Shown here: one piece after another, positions 59,430 to 64,000 of the stretch
Layout of the letters: each line of letters starts with the position of its first letter
Numbering within the stretch: the first letter of the stretch is position 1
Source: Steromphala cineraria
Lineage: Eukaryota > Mollusca > Gastropoda > Trochida > Trochidae
Length of the DNA stretch: 64,000 bases
Assembly (NCBI GenBank): GCA_916613615.1
Contig: OU744720.1
Location: 72,443,338 to 72,507,337 of the forward strand
Direction: 5' to 3'
The notes under the pieces: generated by a model
Told to the model about the DNA's origin: nothing
Databases searched by the model: none
What the model saw: the letters and a program-made list of their open reading frames with translations, nothing else
Translations under genes and position numbers: made by a program

Positions 59430-62400
59430 GTAAGTCATTTTCCACATTATGATGATTATCATATGTTTTTTTGTAATTGACCATTAGAATAGAATAGGCA
59501 CAATTAAGCATTTTCTTAAAAATTCAGAAGCGATTTGTCGAATGAGGTCACACCTTAAACAAGCAAACATGATAAAGACAGATTGTTTGTGAACCTAATT
59601 TAATAAAACTTTCAGGCATAATTAATTACACCATGTGAACCTTTGTTGTGCCAATTCATTACATTACTGGCAAATACAAAACAAAGCATTTGGAATGATT
59701 ATAAAGAATATAAATATGTAAAAGACAACTTCTTTATTTCTTGTTATGCAACGTTTGCACACTGGGGTTTGTGTTGTTCTCAACTAAAGATAACAAAATA
59801 GTAGGATAAATTTAAAAGTACATTAAAATTACCACTTTTCTAGTGGTCAATTGCTAGTGAAAACAATGATGGGCTGGTCTAGTTGAATTTAAATAAGGTA
59901 TCAGGTTAAATCATATGTAAATTTGTTGTGGCTAGTTGGAATATGTTTTGGCTAACAACCTCAGATGCTAGTCCAAATGCCTACTAGGCTATTTTCCATC
60001 CCTGTTATGGTAACAATGAATGGTAAACTTTCTCCTGCATTGATTGGTTGGACGATGTCTTGTATTCCAGATCCGGTGCGGGTACCTGCAGCTGGACAAC
60101 TGTATCCTGGAGGAGGGCATGCTCTACACACAACATCCTGGCACTTGTCATGTCCGCTTCTGTACCTTTCGTAAAGCCACCGTCATCTTGCAACATGTTA
60201 ACGTCAGCATCATCGAAAATTGTGAGTTCTCTAAGAGTGACACTGCTGACATCATTGTTGAAGGTTATTCCAAGGAAGAAAAGAACTGGACTTACTCTTA
60301 TCTCAGATCTCGTATCAATTCCATTTTCTCCCAGAACCGTCGTCCAAGAAGGCTTTCATTGATAACAATGAAAACCACTGAGTCCCAGAGTTCTACTCTG
60401 CATTCCATTACAGCTTCCACTGCTCATCTGACCAATCACAGCTCAGACTCAGTGTCACATGACCAATCTACAGAGCTAGACATTGTGTTGGATGATTCTT
60501 CATCCTCTAATCATGACAAAAATTTGTATGAAGGTCTACTGTATGCAAATCGAGCTAAAAATAATATGGATGTTCAATGCCCAGTGGAAAATAATCCTGG
60601 ATGCAGTCACCAAGGTGAAGACAGTGTTCCAAACTTAGCAAACAATTCTAATAGTGATGATCCAAATGCAAACCATTCCATTGCAAGACTTTCAAACTCC
60701 AATCATTCCAATGCAAATCAATCTAGTGCTGAATGTGATAATTCTCAAAATGAGACTCAGGGAGGAAATGTACATGAACCAGACGCTGTGAATGAGCAGA
60801 ATGAGGCTCCAGGGTCAGGGGTCAATGCTGCTGCTGCTGCTGTTCCTCCTCTGAATCTTCACAATGGAGGAGATATGAACTACGACCGTCCTGGCAGCGC
60901 ACGGAGCATGCACTCACGTTTGTCCTACGAGAGTGACGAGGATAGTCTTTCCTTTCTTGATGACCTAGAATCTGGGAGGTCAAGTTCACCAGGTATATAT
61001 TCAGAATATTCAGTAGAAACCCAGTGATAACCATGCTGTAATATTGAATACTTACACTTATCATTAAGGAGGATGTGCCACCAACAACACATCAAATGGG
61101 GTTAACAATTAAATGATAATTTTGTATAATAAGCTCATCTGGCCTGTAAGGCCCGATGGGCTTATGGCATGGCATGGTGTCCGGCGTCCGTCTGTCCGTC
61201 CGTCCATCCGTCCGTCCGTAAACTTTGTGGAATTTCGACTTCTTCTCCAGAACCATAAGGCCTAGAAAGCTGAAACTTTGTGTACAGACTCCTTGGCTAG
61301 TGAGGATTATAAATTGTAGCTTCGGTAGCCCTGTGACCCCTAATAAGGGCCACAGGGGCCACGCCCTAAAAACCTATTTTCATCTTCTTCTCCAGAAGCA
61401 TAAGGCCTAAAAAGCTGAAACTTTGTGTACAGACTCCTGGGCTAGTGAGGATTATGAATTGTAGCTTTAGTGGCCCTGTGACCCCTAATAAGGGCCACAG
61501 GGGCCACGCCCTAAAAACCTATTTTCATCATCTTCTCCAGAAGCATAAGGCCTAGAAAGCTGAAACTTTGTGTACAGACTCCTGGGCTAGTGAGGATTAT
61601 GAATTGTAGCTTTAGTGGCCCTGTGACCCCTAATAAGGGCCACAGGGGCCACGCCCTAAAAACCTATTTTCATCATCTTCTCCAGAAGCATAAGGCCTAG
61701 AAAGCTGAAACTTTGTGTACAGACCCCTTGGCTAGTGAGGATTATAAATTGTAGCTTTGGTGGCCCTGTGACCCCTAATAAGGGCCACAGGGGCCACACC
61801 CTAAAAGCCTATTTTCATCTTCTTCTCCAGAACCATGAGGCCTAGAAAGCTGAAACTTTGTGTATAGCCTCTTTGAAGAGTGAGGATTATAAATTGTAGC
61901 TTTGGCTTTGTGACCCCTAATAAGGGCCACAGGGGCCACACCTTAAAAACCTATTTTCATCTTCTTCTCCAGAAGCATAAGGCCTAGAAAGCTGAAACTT
62001 TGTGTACAGATTCCTTGGCTAGTGAGGATTATAAATTGTAGCTTTGGTTGCCCTGTGACCCCTAATAAGGGCCACAGATGCCATGCCCTTAAAACCTATT
62101 TTCATCTTCTTCTCCAGAACCATGAGGCCTAGAAAGCTGAAACTTTGTTTGCAGACTCCTTGACTGGTGAAGATTATAAATTGTAGCTTTGGTGGCCATG
62201 TGACCCCTACTAAGGGCCACAGGGGCCACACCCTAAAAACCTATTTTCATCTTCTTCTCCAGAACCATAAGGCCTAGAAAGCTGAATCTTTGTGTAAATA
62301 CTCCTTGGCTAGTGAGGATTATAAATTGTAGCTTTGGTTGCCCTGTGACCCCTAATAAGGGCCACAGATGCCATGCCCTAAAAACCTATTTTCATCTTCT

Positions 62401-63840
62401 TCTCCAGAACCATGAGGCCTAGAAAGCTGAAACTTTGTGTATAGACTCCTTGGCTAGTGAGGATTATAAATTGTAGCTTTAGTGGCCCTGTGACCCCTAA
62501 TAAGGGCCACAGGGGCCACGCCCTAAAAACCTATTTTCATCGTCTTTTCCTGAAGCATAAGGCCTAGAAAGCTGAAACTTTGTGTACAGACTCCTTGACT
62601 AGTGAGGATTATGAATTGTAGCTTTGGTGACCCTGTTGCCCTTAATAAAGGCAACAGGAACGTCCTGCAAATCTATTTTCATCTTCTTCTCCTGAAGTAT
62701 AAGGCCTAGAAAACTAAAACTTGTCGTCTATATACTTAATTTTATGACTGGTGCCCTTGTGGCCTCTACAAAGGGGGAATCACATTGGCCACACTCTACA
62801 GCATAATTGATGATGAAGCCTGATTAGCTACAGAGCCAATGGCTCTATTTTTTTTCATTTGAGCCCCTTTTTGCAGATATTCTTGAGAGATCGAGATTTT
62901 TATAAATATTGATATATTCCACAAGATAAATAAGCTAAAATTATCAGATTCACACCTCTGTACCAATCTACAGACTCCTTGCACCGTGGAAGTCCGAGCA
63001 CAAGCAGTGACGATGATGAGGACATTGAGCGACTGATCCACACAGACTCGGACGATGACTCTGCGTCTGGGGAGGAGTCCGTCATCATGCTCCCTCACCT
63101 GCGTCAGAAAGATCTCCACTCATCAATCTCGGCCCAGGGGGGCGAGGTCGACAACGTCTCCATCAGCAGTCAGTCATCCAAGCCAATCCCAACTGACGTC
63201 ATCCAGGACAGTCTCATGAGGTCTGTGGTTGACCAGGTTCAAGGTGTGATGAATCTACGATGTGTTTGTTTTCATCTATTAAGTTGTTGATCCTAGGTAA
63301 CAAATAAAGAATGTAAATTTGGATCTAGGTTCAAGGTGTTTTGAGTCTCTGATGTTTTTGTTTTTTCTATAACAGTGTCGATCCGAGGTGTATAGATAAG
63401 GGGAGACTCGTAATTTTAGACCGGGATCAGTGATATTTTTGTTTTGGTCTAAAACAGTATAACAGAAGAGATAAGGGATGAGTTTGCTCAATTCTGAATA
63501 GATTAGACCCTGAATAAATTGATAAAGTTCAATCTTTAAATGTTAAACGACATAGGTCACATATTACATTTCTTAGGATCCTTTCTCAGAACAACACAGT
63601 GTACTTATGAGATGGCTTTGATTGTGTTTGCATGGGAGGGTTTGATATTATCACGTTATTCAGAGTCCATATGAGGTAAGATCTATAACCCTGGATGTCT
63701 CCCCAGGCTGTGTGATCCACCAGTGTCGGATGCTGCACTCCAAGGGCGGGGTGATGGTCTCTCTCCAGGCTCATGCTGTCGTCTCTGAGTGTGACATCAG
63801 CAACGTTGGCTACGGGGTCAGATGCATCCAGAACTCTACG
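58797..63840 (+). CDS. FBXO10: FBXO10-like F-box / beta-helix protein, 5' part (gene continues past the right edge)
   Basis: This is the substrate-recognition subunit of an SCF-type (SKP1-CUL1-F-box) ubiquitin ligase by family membership; vertebrate FBXO10 is about 950 residues, so about two thirds of the protein is here. Four exons join in frame: 58797-59429, 60071-60992, 62974-63243 and 63707-63840, with intron phases 0, 1, 1 and 0, all GT-AG, giving 653 codons. The F-box is at about residues 21-65 (GLPWEIWQMILSYLNVQDLC then a TW..L....DGTRW pattern). The segment RKERKIIRVGPDQEH then A.A..FDRIEVYPGIYDE and the later PGTCHVRFCTF block match the FBXO10 N-terminal region and the start of the parallel beta-helix. 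An Asn/Ser/acidic linker follows, then a beta-helix repeat ending GYGVRCIQNST. The start is the first ATG after an in-frame TGA 12 bases upstream. Identification is from remembered family sequence, not a search. The sister gene FBXO11 is less likely because the F-box and following region resemble FBXO10 more closely. Confidence 0.93.
60071..60992 (+). CDS. FBXO10: FBXO10-like exon 2: beta-helix start plus long disordered linker
   Basis: The acceptor TGTATTCCAG|ATC gives phase 0 and joins exon 1 to read ILK-IRCGYLQLDNC, as in the vertebrate protein. The first ~60 codons are conserved beta-helix (PGTCHVRFCTF, ENCEF). From about codon 110 the exon turns into an Asn/Ser/Asp-rich linker with repeated NHS and NSN pieces. 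A (GCT) run at 60829-60843 codes for alanines. The donor is placed at CACCAG|GTATAT because the resulting phase-1 junction restores an open frame with exon 3. Reading on would stop at 61025-61027. Confidence 0.9.
60829..60843 (+). repeat. (GCT)5 run in FBXO10 exon 2
   Basis: The triplet run codes for alanines in the disordered linker, a likely length-variable site. Confidence 0.8.
61132..62848 (-). mobile_element. Complete pearl/Helentron-like element, copy B, inside FBXO10 intron 2
   Basis: This is the inverted counterpart of copy A. It begins AGCTCATCTGGCCTGTAAGG, has the GTCC-type microsatellite (61186-61218), about ten 145-bp units, and ends CAGAGCCAATGGCTCTATTT. The element occupies 1,717 of the 1,981 intron bases, in antisense orientation to the gene. 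Its units are more diverged from each other than those of copy A. Confidence 0.8.
62974..63243 (+). CDS. FBXO10: FBXO10-like exon 3: acidic linker
   Basis: The acceptor is CTACAG|AC, phase 1: the last G of exon 2 plus AC makes Asp. The encoded part is acidic and Ser-rich (SSDDDEDIERLIHTDSDDDS), then becomes amphipathic (VIMLPHLRQK) and ends SVVDQVQ before the donor CAAG|GTGTGA. The human protein has a comparable divergent linker before its SVQGCLIRKC motif. The exon directly follows the transposable element that fills intron 2. Confidence 0.88.
63707..63840 (+). CDS. FBXO10: FBXO10-like exon 4: beta-helix repeat
   Basis: The acceptor TCCCCAG|GC is phase 1 and restores VQGCVIHQCRML, matching the start of the main beta-helix region. 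The exon holds about one and a half to two right-handed helix turns (GGVMVSLQAHAVVSECDI, VGYGVRCIQNST) and ends ACG|GTATGC in phase 0. The next exon lies outside the window. Confidence 0.9.
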
Positions 63841-64000
63841 GTATGCTCAATAATCTTGTATGATTTTCCTCAAAACACCGGAGTTAGGGATTTAGAGCTT
63901 CAGATGTATGCATGACATGAGGACTTGGGTTATGTTATGAAGAAGGGAGGGAGGGGTGATTTTTTTCTCAAGAATATGTTGATGCTACAGATTGTAAAGA

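Overview
The window is AT-rich animal DNA, most likely from a bivalve mollusc. The evidence is a spliced FBXO10-type gene together with a repeat set familiar from bivalves: pearl/Helentron-like elements built on ~145-bp or ~150-bp tandem cores with (ACGG)n-type tails, many short inverted-repeat elements, and tRNA-headed SINE fragments. There is no bacterial gene organisation, no rRNA, no intact tRNA, no CRISPR array and no operon.

The one securely identified gene is the 5' part of FBXO10 (plus strand, 58797 to the right edge). Four phase-consistent exons give 653 codons: F-box and N-terminal region, start of the beta-helix region, a long low-complexity Asn/Ser/acidic linker, and a further beta-helix repeat. 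The gene runs off the right end. Its second intron is almost filled by an inverted copy of the element found at 40.3-42.3 kb.

Three further genes are proposed only from splice-site logic and phase agreement, so they are weaker. (1) A minus-strand three-exon small gene, 49041 to 45195, predicts 69 residues. (2) A minus-strand locus has a noncoding exon at 35797-35847 and a first coding exon at 34656-34780, with the rest unseen. (3) A plus-strand exon pair lies at 35722-35812 and 36408-36544; it overlaps the noncoding exon of locus 2 in antisense, so one of the two may be false.

The rest is mobile and repetitive DNA. From left to right: a 50-bp tandem array (2.9-3.7 kb); a 2.27-kb terminal-inverted-repeat element studded with a 16-bp motif (4.7-7.0 kb); five copies of a ~360-bp MITE family (14.1, 22.7, 25.9, 30.0, 50.7 kb); a 22-bp minisatellite touching a predicted splice donor (33.9-34.65 kb); a 79-bp array (37.8-38.2 kb); pearl-like elements (39.8, 40.3, 44.5 kb, plus fragments at 31.1 and 46.6 kb); a long palindrome (43.7 kb); a 3.46-kb long-TIR element with nested insertions (49.5-52.9 kb); and a dense cluster of foldback elements and a hAT-type MITE (54.7-58.0 kb). 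No complete transposase or reverse transcriptase reading frame was seen.
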